Counted from the stretch's first letter, positions 41,627 to 51,079 are shown. The stretch is DNA of 64,000 bases from Claveliimonas bilis (GCF_020892095.1 NZ_AP024845.1:682001-746000), one strand, 5' to 3'. Notes: generated by a model from the letters alone, not told the origin. A program made the numbers and translations.

Positions 41627-42301
41627 TTATTCACTGATGCGGTATCCGACTCCGCGCACCGTCTGGATCTGCTCTCCCGCATCTCCAAGCTTCTGACGCA
41701 GTGTACGCACATGTACGTCAACGGTACGGGTTTCACCGTCAAAATCATAGCCCCATATATCTTCCAGAAGCTGATCCCTTGTAAGTACGATATCAGGATT
41801 TTTCATCATACGTTTCAGAAGCTCAAATTCTTTTAAAGTCAGAGTAACAACCTTCCCGTCGGAAGAAACCTCGTGCTTTTTCACATCCATGATAATATGA
41901 CCGAGGGCGATCTTATCCTCCGCATTTACCGCACTTTTTCTGCTGCGTCTAAGAACTGCCTTTACTCTGGATACAAGCTCCATCATACCGAAAGGTTTCG
42001 TCACATAATCATCTGCTCCCAGATCCAGTCCCTTTACTTTGTCATACTCTGTCCCTTTTGCCGTCATCATGATCACGGGGATATCCCGTGTCTTTACGGA
42101 AGCCTTCAATTGCTTCAAAAGAGAAATCCCATCCTCTCCCGGCAGCATGATATCAAGAAGAATAAGCTCTGGCGTATCCAGCGCCAGAGCCTCAAGAAAT
42201 CGGCTTCCATCTTCAAAGCCGCGAGCTTTGAACCCTGTTGTCTCCAGAGTATATACTACAAGCTCACGGATATTATTGTCATCCTCTACGCAAAAAATCA
42301 T
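41627..42301 (-). CDS. phoB: Phosphate-regulon response regulator
   Basis: A 224-residue OmpR-type regulator: phospho-acceptor Asp in LILLDIMLPGEDG near 51, TKPFGMME near 103, and a winged helix (TLKEFELLKRMMKNPDIVLTRD ... VRGVGYRI). It should bind the repeated sites upstream of pstS. Between phoU and phoR in the operon. Confidence 0.93.
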   Translation of the reverse strand: MIFCVEDDNNIRELVVYTLETTGFKARGFEDGSRFLEALALDTPELILLDIMLPGEDGISLLKQLKASVKTRDIPVIMMTAKGTEYDKVKGLDLGADDYVTKPFGMMELVSRVKAVLRRSRKSAVNAEDKIALGHIIMDVKKHEVSSDGKVVTLTLKEFELLKRMMKNPDIVLTRDQLLEDIWGYDFDGETRTVDVHVRTLRQKLGDAGEQIQTVRGVGYRISE

Positions 42302-42317
42302 CCGTTTTCTCCTCTAT

Positions 42318-42974
42318 TTATGACTCAACAGTCTGCATTCCTTTGTGAATACCGGTAATGGAAAATTCAACCCACTCTGCAATGTTGGTCGCATGATCAC
42401 CGATACGCTCCAGATATTTTGCGATCATGATCAGATCTACTCCCTGCTCTCCGCGGTTTCCTTCAGCGATCAGGTTAATGACTTTTGTGCGAATTTCATC
42501 AAACAGTGCATCAATCCTGTCATCTGCGTCCATTACCTTTCTTGCCAGCTCCAGATCACGGTCTACATATGCAGATACGCTGTCATTCACCATCTTAGCC
42601 ACGCCTGCAGACATCTCCTCGATTTTCTTAACATCTCCCGCCTCGGACATTCCGGCAGAAATGATGATTTCTGCGATATCAGCTGTCTGGTCTCCAATAC
42701 GTTCCATGTCTGTGATCATTTTAAGGGCTGCAGAAATCTGACGAAGATCTCTTGCCACCGGCTGCTGCTGCAGAAGAAGCTTCAGGCAGAGGCGCTCTAT
42801 ATCCTTTTCCATCTGATCGATGCTCTCATCGGCACTCATAATCTTTTTTGCCTGTTCTATGCTGCCTTCCACCAACGCTTTTGTTACCCTGTTGATGGCA
42901 AGCTCGCACAGCTCTCCCATGCGAGTAAGCTGTTCATTAAGAATCTCAAGCTGCATATCAAATTTATTACGCAT
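42318..42974 (-). CDS. phoU: Phosphate transport regulator PhoU
   Basis: A 218-residue all-helical protein with two PhoU repeats; metal-binding motifs ADESIDQMEKDIE and DDRIDALFDEI near residues 48 and 150. It links the Pst transporter to PhoR signalling. It starts 4 bp after pstB. Length fits the family. Confidence 0.94.
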   Translation of the reverse strand: MRNKFDMQLEILNEQLTRMGELCELAINRVTKALVEGSIEQAKKIMSADESIDQMEKDIERLCLKLLLQQQPVARDLRQISAALKMITDMERIGDQTADIAEIIISAGMSEAGDVKKIEEMSAGVAKMVNDSVSAYVDRDLELARKVMDADDRIDALFDEIRTKVINLIAEGNRGEQGVDLIMIAKYLERIGDHATNIAEWVEFSITGIHKGMQTVES

Positions 42975-42977
42975 ATC

Positions 42978-43733
42978 CTATCCAAACCTCCCTGTGATAT
43001 AGTCTTCTGTTCTCTTATCAGAAGGAATTGAGAACAATTTCTCTGTATCATTGTATTCAATGACTTCACCCAGCAGGAAGAATGCAGTATTATCCGATAC
43101 ACGTACTGCCTGCTGCATATTGTGAGTTACCATAACAATAGTATAATCCTTTTTCAGTTCCATCGCAAGATCTTCTATTTTAGATGTAGAAATCGGATCC
43201 AGAGCGGAAGTCGGCTCATCCATCAGAAGCACCTCCGGTTCCACTGCAAGGGCTCTTGCAATGCAAAGTCTCTGCTGCTGGCCTCCCGACATTCCCAATG
43301 CACTCTTTTTCAGTCTGTCTTTACATTCTTCCCAGATTGCGGCATTGCGCAGAGATTTTTCTACAATATCATCCAGTTTCGCCTTGGAATGTATCCCATG
43401 TGTTCTGGGGCCAAAAGCAATATTGTCATAGATGCTCATGGGGAAGGGATTCGGCTTCTGGAATACCATTCCCACACGCTTTCTCAAAAGGTTCACATCC
43501 ATCCCTTTAAAAATATTCTGTCCGTCCAAAAGGATTTCTCCGTCAATACGGCATCCCTCTACCAGGTCGTTCATACGGTTGATGGATTTCAGCAACGTAG
43601 ATTTACCACAGCCGGAAGGCCCGATAAATGCAGTGATCTTATTGGCTTCAATTTCCAGATTTATATTTTTGAGGGCTTTAAAATCCCCGTAATGCAGATC
43701 GACATTTTTAATACTTATCTTTCCCATTTCCAT
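42978..43733 (-). CDS. pstB: Phosphate ABC transporter ATPase
   Basis: A 251-residue ATPase with Walker [10 protein letters not shown] near 38, signature [11 protein letters not shown] near 148, Walker [14 protein letters not shown] and switch His VTHNM. Typical PstB length and motifs ([12 protein letters not shown]). Lies between pstA and phoU. Confidence 0.96.
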   Translation of the reverse strand: MEMGKISIKNVDLHYGDFKALKNINLEIEANKITAFIGPSGCGKSTLLKSINRMNDLVEGCRIDGEILLDGQNIFKGMDVNLLRKRVGMVFQKPNPFPMSIYDNIAFGPRTHGIHSKAKLDDIVEKSLRNAAIWEECKDRLKKSALGMSGGQQQRLCIARALAVEPEVLLMDEPTSALDPISTSKIEDLAMELKKDYTIVMVTHNMQQAVRVSDNTAFFLLGEVIEYNDTEKLFSIPSDKRTEDYITGRFG

Positions 43734-43740
43734 TCCCTTT

Positions 43741-44601
43741 CTATGCTTTTGTCAGTTTTCGCGCAATCACGCTCGATAACGCATTAATACCCACTACAAG
43801 AACCAGCAGTATAACCGCCGTAGCGTATGCCTGATCCATGTAAAGACCTTCGCTGGACAAATTATACATATGAACTGCAAGGGTACGCCCGGATCCGAAC
43901 ACACTGGAAGGAATCTGGGCAACGGTTCCTGCTGTATAGATCAATGCTGCTGTCTCGCCCACGATACGTCCGATTGCCAGGATAACTCCTGCCAGGATTC
44001 CGGGAATCGCTGACGGAAGCACAATACGGAAGACGGTACGCAGTTTTCCTGCCCCAAGCCCGAAGCTTCCTTCACGATAAGAGTCCGGCACCGCTTTAAG
44101 TGCTTCTTCCGTGGTACGCATGATCAGAGGAAGAATCATGATGGACAATGTAAATGCTCCTGCCAAAAGGGAAAATCCCCACCCGAGCGTATTAACAAAG
44201 AACAACATACCGAACAGACCATATACGATAGAAGGAATACCGGAAAGTGTCTCTGTAGTAAGACGAATAATTTCTACAAATTTGTTTCCTCTTCCTGCAT
44301 ACTCAACAAGAAAGATTGCCGAGAAAATTCCGAAAGGAACCGCAATCAGCAGGGAGAGCAGTGTCATAATAACGGTATTGATCAAAGCCGGCACAACCGA
44401 AGCATTTTCCGATGTATAATGAAGTGAAAACAGAGACGGTGTAATGTGCGGCAGACCATTGAGCAAAATATATGCGATTAAGAAAAGTAAAACAGCAAAG
44501 GTAATGAAAGCTCCCAACAGCACCAGCAGCAACACAACAAAAGAGCCCGGATGTTTCATATATGTTTTTAATTTATCGCCTATGGTTGTCTTATTACTCA
44601 T
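43741..44601 (-). CDS. pstA: Phosphate ABC transporter permease PstA
   Basis: A 286-residue permease with six membrane segments; conserved [28 protein letters not shown] near residue 93 and the ATPase-contact loop [20 protein letters not shown]. Overlaps pstC by 8 nt. Confidence 0.95.
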   Translation of the reverse strand: MSNKTTIGDKLKTYMKHPGSFVVLLLVLLGAFITFAVLLFLIAYILLNGLPHITPSLFSLHYTSENASVVPALINTVIMTLLSLLIAVPFGIFSAIFLVEYAGRGNKFVEIIRLTTETLSGIPSIVYGLFGMLFFVNTLGWGFSLLAGAFTLSIMILPLIMRTTEEALKAVPDSYREGSFGLGAGKLRTVFRIVLPSAIPGILAGVILAIGRIVGETAALIYTAGTVAQIPSSVFGSGRTLAVHMYNLSSEGLYMDQAYATAVILLVLVVGINALSSVIARKLTKA

Positions 44602-45487
44602 GATCGGCCCCCCTCTTCAGTAATGCAACGCTGAAGTTGATGATAAGGATAAACACAAACAGTACCACTCCTGTGGCAATTAGTGCCTCTCTGTGAAGAT
44701 CTGTTGCATATCCCATCTCCAGTACGATATTTCCGGTCAGAGTACGAATACCCTGAAGGATACTTTCTGCAAATCTCGGCTGATTTCCAACAATCATAAT
44801 AACCGCCATAGTCTCACCGATGGCGCGTCCGATCCCCAATACGATGCCTGCAACCACACCTGACTTTGCCGCCGGAATGATCACACGGAAGATACTTCTT
44901 TCCTTTGTTGCGCCAAGAGCAAGAGATCCTTCATAATAGTGCTCCGGCACTGCCCGCATAGCGCTTTCTGTGGTTCCGATAATCGTCGGAAGGATCATCA
45001 TGCCAAGAATCAGAGATGTTGTCAGGATACTGTTTCCATCTCCCGAGCGGTCTACCAGGCCCGCTCTTTTAAGTACCTGTCCGAAGTCACGGATCAGCGG
45101 TACAACAACTACCAGGCCGAAAAAGCCATACACAACAGAAGGGATACCTGCCAGCAGCTCTGTCGCCGCTTTAAGCGGTCTGTAAATCTGTTTCGGGCAG
45201 TACATTGCCATAAATACAGAAGTCAGAATCCCAATCGGGACACCAAAGATAATAGCTCCGGCTGTTACATAGAGACTGCCGACAATCATGGGCAGAATCC
45301 CGAACAGATTATTATTGGGACGCCAGATATCGCCTGTTATAAATTTTACAAATCCTATTTCTTGAATTGCAGGGACGCCATTTGCGAACAAGAAGATACA
45401 AATGAGAGCTACCGCCAGCACCGAAGCGCAGGCGGCAACTAAGAACACTCCCTGCATGAATTTTTCAGTCCATGCTTTCGATTTCAT
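44594..45487 (-). CDS. pstC: Phosphate ABC transporter permease PstC
   Basis: A 297-residue permease with six membrane segments; the family stretch LLAGIPSVVYGFFGL is near residue 112 and the contact loop VPEHYYEGSLALGATKERSI near 180. Follows pstS by 31 bp and overlaps pstA. Confidence 0.95.
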   Translation of the reverse strand: MKSKAWTEKFMQGVFLVAACASVLAVALICIFLFANGVPAIQEIGFVKFITGDIWRPNNNLFGILPMIVGSLYVTAGAIIFGVPIGILTSVFMAMYCPKQIYRPLKAATELLAGIPSVVYGFFGLVVVVPLIRDFGQVLKRAGLVDRSGDGNSILTTSLILGMMILPTIIGTTESAMRAVPEHYYEGSLALGATKERSIFRVIIPAAKSGVVAGIVLGIGRAIGETMAVIMIVGNQPRFAESILQGIRTLTGNIVLEMGYATDLHREALIATGVVLFVFILIINFSVALLKRGADHE

Positions 45488-45518
45488 TTTCTCTTTTTCC
45501 TCTTATCCTACTGTAAGA

Positions 45519-46439
45519 TTATTCTGCAATTTCATCCCAGGAGTAAACTTCACCTGTGTAAATAGATTTTACCTGATCAGATGTCATATCTTCTGTAGGA
45601 TTGTTGTTGTTTACGATTACAGCAATTCCGTCAGTTGCCATCACTGTAGCATCAAGCTGGGAAGCTTCATCTTCTTTCAGCTCTCTGGATGCCATACCGA
45701 TGTCATAGCTTCCTTCAATTGTGTTTGTCATACCTGTTGTAGAATCAGATGTCTGAAGCTCAATATTTGCATTCGGATTTACTTCTTTGTATGCCTCGAT
45801 CAGTTTTTCCATTACAGGTGATACAGAAGAAGATCCGCCTACTACTGCATCTCCGGATGGCTGTGTTCCTTCAAAAGCTGCCACATCTGCAACCGGAATA
45901 TATCCTTCTTCCTCTACTACTGCCTGTCCTTCTGTGCTCATGATATAGTTCATGAAGTCAGTTGCCACTTCGTTGTTCAGATCTTTTGCTACTGCAATGT
46001 TAAATGGTCTGGATACTTTGTAGTCACCGCTTACAACATTGTCTGCTGTCGCTTCTGCTCCGTCAATCTTCAGAGCCTTTACACTGTCATCAAGAGATCC
46101 AAGAGAAATATATCCGATAGCATATTCATTCTCTGCAACAGTTGTCATCATAACAGAAGTATTGTTTGTAATCTGTGCATCTGCAGTTGTCATATCAACT
46201 TCTTCGCCGTCTACTTCTTCCACAATACCAAACAGCTCTGTGAAAGCTCCTCTTGTACCGGATCCGTCTTCACGGGATACGATCGTAATATCGTTTGCTG
46301 CATCCCATTCAGAAGTGCTTTCTGTGCTTCCGCTGTCAGAGCTTGTATCTTCGCTTGAATCAGAACTTCCGCATCCTGCAAGCATTCCTGTCATCATTCC
46401 TGCTACTGCTAATACTGCCATAAACTTTTTCATTTTCAT
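45519..46439 (-). CDS. pstS: Phosphate-binding lipoprotein PstS, circularly permuted
   Basis: A 306-residue lipoprotein (lipobox LAGC, Cys23, Ser-rich linker). Its two halves are in reverse order compared with ordinary PstS. It starts with what is normally the second half (VSREDGSGTRGAF near residue 54, YAIGYISLGSLDDSVKAL, ending EEEGYIPVADV near 174). It then continues with the normal first half (GGSSSVSPVMEKLIEAY near 186, YDIGMASREL, DGIAVIVNN, YTGEVYSWDEI at the C-terminus). Phosphate-contacting loops of both halves are present once, so it should still fold and bind phosphate. First gene of the pst-pho operon. Confidence 0.9.
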   Translation of the reverse strand: MKMKKFMAVLAVAGMMTGMLAGCGSSDSSEDTSSDSGSTESTSEWDAANDITIVSREDGSGTRGAFTELFGIVEEVDGEEVDMTTADAQITNNTSVMMTTVAENEYAIGYISLGSLDDSVKALKIDGAEATADNVVSGDYKVSRPFNIAVAKDLNNEVATDFMNYIMSTEGQAVVEEEGYIPVADVAAFEGTQPSGDAVVGGSSSVSPVMEKLIEAYKEVNPNANIELQTSDSTTGMTNTIEGSYDIGMASRELKEDEASQLDATVMATDGIAVIVNNNNPTEDMTSDQVKSIYTGEVYSWDEIAE

Positions 46440-46498
46440 AGTTTTTAATCTCCTTTTGTTTCCTGCAATATTTTGTATGTATTTCCTTGACAGTAGCT

Positions 46499-46546
46499 AT
46501 CATATAAGACCAATGTTAAATCTGAAACCAGCCGAATGTTAAATCT
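46499..46546 (-). promoter_or_regulatory. pst promoter with two Pho-box-like repeats
   Basis: Two perfect 12-bp direct repeats (AGATTTAACATT on the minus strand; 46512-46523 and 46535-46546) spaced 23 bp apart. The nearer one ends 7 bp before a -10-like TATGAT (46499-46504), where a -35 box would be. That is the layout of a PhoB-activated promoter. Confidence 0.72.
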
Positions 46547-46611
46547 ACGTAAAATTATTTATCCTGTAGAAATTATACCCTCTGGTGAAAAAAATATACA
46601 CTGCGGGCAAT

Positions 46612-46686
46612 GAGTTCCGCTTTCGGAACTCTCAACTCTCATGCCGAGTGCAGCCGCTTTAGCGGCAAATTTCCTGTTAAGTAAAA
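46612..46686. repeat. Hairpin cluster, partly shared with the lrgAB terminator
   Basis: GAGTTCCG-CTTT-CGGAACTC (46612-46631), then GCCGCT-TT-AGCGGC (46653-46666), then a TTTCCTGTTAAGTAAAA tail (46670-46686). Arms and tail resemble 13586-13646. The stretch 46,550-46,700 has no gene. Confidence 0.55.
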
Positions 46687-46710
46687 AAGACTTTAGCTGC
46701 CGCTAAAGCC
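46683..46710 (-). terminator. Terminator overlapping the yitT-like stop codon
   Basis: On the minus strand GGCTTTAGC/GCTAAAGTC (one G-U pair) with a 4-nt loop, followed by TTTTTT. The stop codon TAG lies inside the first arm. Confidence 0.85.
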
Positions 46711-47590
46711 TTTTTTCAAAGTTTCCGTCTACTGCACATCCTTCTGTAAAGATCATAAATGCGTCCGGATCAATACTATGTACGATTCTCTTGATCTGTC
46801 CCACTTCATATTTGGATATCATTACAAATAAAATATAGGAAGTCTTATTCGTGTATGCTCCCTCACCGTCCCAATTCGTCACGCCTCTCCCGAGCTGTTC
46901 CATAACTGCTTTCGAGATGCCTGTCTTTTTAGTAAAGATCATAACACTCATATTGATATTTTGAATATGGACCCTGTCAATTGCTATGGACAATATCGTT
47001 GTATAGATCAGTGAATAAATAACGATTTCAATATTAAACATAAAAAGACAGATCATATATACAAATATATTCATAAGAATATTAATACGCCCCACACTGA
47101 AGCCCGGATACTTTTTTGTACAGCAAAGTCCGATAATGTCCTGTCCTCCGCCTGAACTTCTTCCTCTAAGGACAAGTCCGGTTCCTGTTCCGGCAACGAT
47201 GCCTCCAATGATACACGATGTCAGATAATCGTCAATTACCGGAGTCGCCGGAATGGGAATAATCATCAGGAAAATACTCTGAATAGCAACTGTAATAAGT
47301 GTCTTTACCGCAAACTGTCTTCCCAACACCCGGTATCCCAGATAAAACAACGGAATATTCATAATAAAGTAAATAAGACCGGAAAGATCCAAACCGCCCG
47401 GCACCGGCACATGCAGCACCTGTACAACAAAAGTACGGAGCAGCTGAGCGATTCCCATGAATCCTCCATTGTACAAACCAAGGGGCGTGATCAGCACATT
47501 AACTCCCAAGGCGAATATAAAACTGCCGGCCACAGCATCTATTCCCTGCACCAGCACCTCTTTTTTCTTCTCACTTATTTCATTCAGCAT
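46703..47590 (-). CDS. YitT/DUF2179 family membrane protein
   Basis: A 295-residue protein: five or six N-terminal membrane segments (GLYNGGFMGIAQLL and GTGLVLRGRSSGGGQDII are family hallmarks) and a C-terminal cytoplasmic DUF2179 domain (IFTKKTGISKAVMEQLGRGVT ... HSIDPDAFMIF). The transported molecule or role of this family is unknown. Transcribed with, or just after, the alarmone synthetase upstream, from which a terminator separates it. Confidence 0.88.
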   Translation of the reverse strand: MLNEISEKKKEVLVQGIDAVAGSFIFALGVNVLITPLGLYNGGFMGIAQLLRTFVVQVLHVPVPGGLDLSGLIYFIMNIPLFYLGYRVLGRQFAVKTLITVAIQSIFLMIIPIPATPVIDDYLTSCIIGGIVAGTGTGLVLRGRSSGGGQDIIGLCCTKKYPGFSVGRINILMNIFVYMICLFMFNIEIVIYSLIYTTILSIAIDRVHIQNINMSVMIFTKKTGISKAVMEQLGRGVTNWDGEGAYTNKTSYILFVMISKYEVGQIKRIVHSIDPDAFMIFTEGCAVDGNFEKRL

Positions 47591-47631
47591 TTTCCCTCTT
47601 CTCCTCTTCCTTCCTGCATCTACTCAAATAA

Positions 47632-47661
47632 AAGGGACCTAAGCCTACTGCCTAAGTCCCT
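47632..47661 (-). terminator. Terminator of the alarmone synthetase gene
   Basis: On the minus strand a 12-bp stem (with two G-U pairs, so only this strand folds well) followed by TTTTATTT. It overlaps the last codons of the gene. Confidence 0.75.
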
Positions 47662-48356
47662 GACTGTTCTTCCAGACAAGCCTGAATTGCTTCGTTTAAC
47701 GAAAGCATCTTTTCATCCAGCGTTGACACCATCTCTGCACATTCCCTCAGATCCCGGCTGATATATTCCGGAGCATTTCCCTCAAATTTATAATATATCT
47801 TATGCTCCAGACTCGCCCAGAAATCCATAGCAATGGTACGGATCTGAATTTCCACCTTGGTATCTACCACACTGTCGGATAGAAAAATCGGAACAGATAC
47901 CAGCATATGATAGCTTTTATATCCGCTCTCCTTCGGATTTTTAATGTAATCCTTAATAGAAAGGACTTTCAGATCGCTTTGATTTCCTATCATTTCTGCC
48001 AGTTTATAAATATCTGATGTAAAAGAGCATATCAGACGCACGCCTGCAATGTCATTCACATACTTTACCATATTTTCAATGGAAGTCTCATGTCCGTTAC
48101 GCTTTAATTTCTTTACAATGCTTTCCGGCGTTTTAATTCTTGTCTTGATATGTTCGATCGGATTATACTGATGGACATGCTGAAACTCATCATTTAAGAT
48201 TTCCAGCTTTGTTCCTACCTCCTTCAAGGCAGACGTATATAAAAACATGATGGTTTTCCAGCTGTCCACATCCTCATAATACTTAAATGTTGCTCCCATG
48301 TTGTTTCCGTACTCCTTCACCCGCCATGTCAGCGCAAAATCTTTGTTTTCCTGCAT
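47652..48356 (-). CDS. Small (p)ppGpp synthetase, RelQ/YjbM type
   Basis: A 234-residue single-domain RelA/SpoT synthetase making the alarmone (p)ppGpp. Motifs: RIKTPESIVKKLKRNG near 92, NDIAGVRLICSF near 120 with the Mg-binding Asp, GYKSYHMLV near 165, VEIQIRTIAMDFWASLEHKIYYK near 188 with the catalytic Glu. There is no hydrolase or ACT domain. The start at 48356 is uncertain; ATG 48299 is an alternative. Confidence 0.9.
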   Translation of the reverse strand: MQENKDFALTWRVKEYGNNMGATFKYYEDVDSWKTIMFLYTSALKEVGTKLEILNDEFQHVHQYNPIEHIKTRIKTPESIVKKLKRNGHETSIENMVKYVNDIAGVRLICSFTSDIYKLAEMIGNQSDLKVLSIKDYIKNPKESGYKSYHMLVSVPIFLSDSVVDTKVEIQIRTIAMDFWASLEHKIYYKFEGNAPEYISRDLRECAEMVSTLDEKMLSLNEAIQACLEEQSGT

Positions 48357-48461
48357 GGCTCATTGCCTACCTGAATATTATATCATAATTTCAGAGCATT
48401 GTCATAGAGTTCATACTTATTTAAGAAAGAGTTCACTGCAGAAGCCACATTTCCAATATTA

Positions 48462-48986
48462 TTAAAATTCTATTCCTTCCCTTGCCGTTCGCCCTTCATC
48501 GTATGGATGTTTGATCTTTGTCATCTCCGTTACATAATTGGCTATCTGAAGAAGCTCATCTGATACGTGATGTCCGGTCATAACTACCTCCAGGCCGCGC
48601 GGTTTATGCTGAAGGAAATGGATCAGTTTCTTTTCACTTAACAGTCCAAGATCAGCCGCGCACACTGCTTCGTCCAGTATCAAAACATCAAAATTGATAC
48701 AGAATTTGGCAATCTCATCCAGCGCCTTTGTATTATAATGCCGATATTCGGCCTTTTCATTGCTGTTCATCTGATTATAAAATTTGACATGTCTTTTTCC
48801 CGGCAGGCATGTAACATTGGGAAGCTGTTCCAACACTTTTCTCTCATTAGAATTGTTGTCTTTCATAAACTGGAATACCAGAACCTTCAGACCGCTGCCC
48901 GCTGCCCGGACTGCCTGCCCCATAGCCGCGGTAGTCTTTCCTTTTCCATCTCCATAATAGATATGTATCATTCCAGTTCCTGTCAT
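48462..48986 (-). CDS. cobO: Cob(I)yrinic acid a,c-diamide adenosyltransferase
   Basis: A 174-residue BtuR/CobO-type enzyme that adds the adenosyl group to corrinoids. P-loop GDGKGKTTAAMGQAVRA near residue 12, Walker-B-like LILDEAVCAADLGLL near 100 and the late VTEMTKIKHPYDEGRTAREGIEF tail are all standard. The start at 48986 follows AGGGGG; the longer frame is unsupported. No other cobalamin genes are near, so it may serve corrinoid salvage. Confidence 0.9.
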   Translation of the reverse strand: MTGTGMIHIYYGDGKGKTTAAMGQAVRAAGSGLKVLVFQFMKDNNSNERKVLEQLPNVTCLPGKRHVKFYNQMNSNEKAEYRHYNTKALDEIAKFCINFDVLILDEAVCAADLGLLSEKKLIHFLQHKPRGLEVVMTGHHVSDELLQIANYVTEMTKIKHPYDEGRTAREGIEF

Positions 48987-49073
48987 ATGTATACCCCCTG
49001 ACATTTTGTCATACTGTAGTTTCCGGCCACGCCGGCTCCTCTCATCTATTAACATATTGTAGGGGTTCTTATG

Positions 49074-50138
49074 CTAGAAGTCAAGCTGCATATCTCCGAA
49101 TTTGATCCACTGCCGCCTGCGCATAAATTCTGAAATAGCCAGAGTCACCACGGCCGGAAGAAGAATCTGGATCAAAAGGATCTTGATCAGTACTATACTG
49201 GCCGGTTCTGTCTGGATCATAGTCTGCCAGGTCATGATCTGTCCTACCAGACCTGCTGTTCCCATTCCTGACCCTGTCGCATTGCTTGTCATATGGAGCA
49301 CAACTGTTCCAACAGGCCCAAGGATTGCGCTGGAAAGGATTGCCGGAAGCCATATGACCGGTTTTCTTACAATATTGGGCACCTGAAGCATGGATGTGCC
49401 GATTCCCTGGGCCAAAAGTCCGCCAACTTTATTTTCTCTGTAGCTCGCCACAGCAAATCCCACCATATTGCAGCAACATCCAACCGTTGCGGCTCCGGCT
49501 GCCAGCCCGGATAAATTGAGGATAATCCCAAGGGCCGCTGAACTGATAGGGAGGGTAAGGATCATTCCCATCAGAACAGATACAATAATTCCCATTAAAA
49601 ATGGCTGCTGCTCTGTTCCCCAGTTAATAATAGCGCCAAGGCCTGTCATAAACTGAGAGATCGGAGGGCCGAGAAGCAGACCTACTGCTGATCCTGTTCC
49701 GATCGTCACGATAGGTGTTACCAAAATCTCTACTTTTGTCTTTCCGGATACCAGATGTCCGAATACGATGCCGACATAGGCAGCAATAAAGGCTCCAAGA
49801 GGTTCCCCCGGGCCTGAATATACCATCGTTCCGTCCACAAGCACTGTCCCTGCAAGAAGATTGCTTGCAAATGCTCCTGCCATTCCTGCCACACCGGCAG
49901 ATACAGTCACGAGCTGGCCTTCCTTAAATTTTGCCGCCACACCGACGCCGATCCCCGCTCCTGTCAGGGACGCTGCCACCTTTCCGATGGCAAAGATCAT
50001 ATCTCCCACGCTTCCGCCGATAAGAGTTCCGATCTGCTGCACGATCGTTCCTATGATAAGCGTAGCAAAAAGCCCCTGTGCCATTCCGCTTAAACCGTCA
50101 ATGAAAATGCGGTCCAATACTTTTTTTAATTTTTCCAT
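49074..50138 (-). CDS. PTS EIIC-like membrane protein (PTS_EIIC_2 family)
   Basis: A 354-residue protein with nine or ten membrane segments and many Gly/Ala stretches (GAGIGVGVAAKFKEGQLVTVSAGVAG; MILTLPISSAALGIILNLSGLAAGAATVGCCCNMVGFA). It resembles the stand-alone PTS_EIIC_2 family. No EIIA or EIIB gene is adjacent, so whether it is PTS-dependent is unclear. Substrate unknown. The ATG follows GGAGAAGG. Confidence 0.75.
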   Translation of the reverse strand: MEKLKKVLDRIFIDGLSGMAQGLFATLIIGTIVQQIGTLIGGSVGDMIFAIGKVAASLTGAGIGVGVAAKFKEGQLVTVSAGVAGMAGAFASNLLAGTVLVDGTMVYSGPGEPLGAFIAAYVGIVFGHLVSGKTKVEILVTPIVTIGTGSAVGLLLGPPISQFMTGLGAIINWGTEQQPFLMGIIVSVLMGMILTLPISSAALGIILNLSGLAAGAATVGCCCNMVGFAVASYRENKVGGLLAQGIGTSMLQVPNIVRKPVIWLPAILSSAILGPVGTVVLHMTSNATGSGMGTAGLVGQIMTWQTMIQTEPASIVLIKILLIQILLPAVVTLAISEFMRRRQWIKFGDMQLDF

Positions 50139-50226
50139 AATACCTTCTCCCTTATCCTTCTGAATACACTTATGTTTTTACATGTGTCTTGTCACTTGGA
50201 AAGTGTATCACAAGGCGAAGGGGAAG

Positions 50227-50739
50227 TCAACGAATTTCTATCTGGCACATTTCCATAGTCTGAATAGCCGCTTCATGTGTCTTGACTGTAACCCCTGCAC
50301 AGCAGTTCTTTGAAACAGCCACAGGAAGTTCCGGAGAAACTGCCTTGATAAGAAGAGCATTGGACACCACACAGATATCCGTGCAAAGCCCGATCAGCTC
50401 TGCCTCTTCATATCCGCCGGTCTTTACTGCCTCTGCCAGATCCACACTTCCAAAAGAAGGTTTCTCTGCCACATGTTCAGCATATCCCTTTAGCTCATCA
50501 ATAATCTCCCATCCTTTTGTCCCGCGGATACAATGCTCTACCGGCAATTTTGCCCCTTCCTGAGTTTTAAGATAATCTTCCCCGTGCGTGTCCTTTGTAA
50601 ACCAAATATCCCATCCTTCCTTTTCTGCTCTTTCAATTCTTGCTTTTACATTGGGAACAATCTTTTCTGCCTCTTTCGTCCCTAACGCACCTGTCACGAA
50701 ATCATTTTGCATATCTACTACGATCAGAAGTTTTTTCAT
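50227..50739 (-). CDS. Isochorismatase-like cysteine hydrolase (nicotinamidase type)
   Basis: A 170-residue enzyme with the catalytic triad visible: Asp in VVDMQNDF near 9, Lys in EHCIRGTKGW region near 70, and the nucleophile Cys in GLCTDICV near 121 preceded by a cis-peptide-like segment. Closest in pattern to nicotinamidase/pyrazinamidase, which would feed NAD salvage. The start at 50739 behind GGAGGAAA is clear. Confidence 0.85.
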   Translation of the reverse strand: MKKLLIVVDMQNDFVTGALGTKEAEKIVPNVKARIERAEKEGWDIWFTKDTHGEDYLKTQEGAKLPVEHCIRGTKGWEIIDELKGYAEHVAEKPSFGSVDLAEAVKTGGYEEAELIGLCTDICVVSNALLIKAVSPELPVAVSKNCCAGVTVKTHEAAIQTMEMCQIEIR

Positions 50740-50772
50740 AGGTATATTTCCTCCTATCTTTTCTTTTGTCAA

Positions 50773-51046
50773 GCGTACAACATTCCCTTAAAATTTTCAA
50801 TGACCGACATGCAATATTCCTGATTTAGACTTTCTTCAGAATGTTTAGATCTTCCTTATGATATCTTCATTTTTTCTTTAGATGAGTGTCACAGATTAGA
50901 CATATTTATCTTATATACTAAAACCATCAAATAAATGAAGTTGACGGAAGTACATAGAAAAAAGTCTTGGATTTCTGCCAGCTTCGCCTAAAGACATTTA
51001 ACTTTTTTTAGATAGATTTACCTTTTTTCTCTTATTTCCTTTTTTC
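50773..51046. other. Gene-free stretch
   Basis: AT-rich, no protein-coding frame that I can support. It holds a TATACT box (50914-50919) on the plus strand without a good -35, and several T runs. A terminator follows at 51047, so a short non-coding transcript of roughly 140 nt is possible but unproven. Confidence 0.4.
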
Positions 51047-51075
51047 AGGAGCAGCCTAACCAAGCTGCTCCTTTT
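51047..51075 (+). terminator. Terminator hairpin
   Basis: Perfect 9-bp arms AGGAGCAGC / GCTGCTCCT, 8-nt loop, then TTTT on the plus strand. It stands just ahead of the promoter of the next gene and may insulate it or end an upstream short transcript. Confidence 0.65.
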
Positions 51076-51079
51076 CCTG

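Noticed and set aside
45519..46439. PstS fusion, duplication or frameshift artefact
   Set aside because: Both halves occur once in a single frame with one signal peptide; total length equals a normal PstS, so reordering is the simplest reading.
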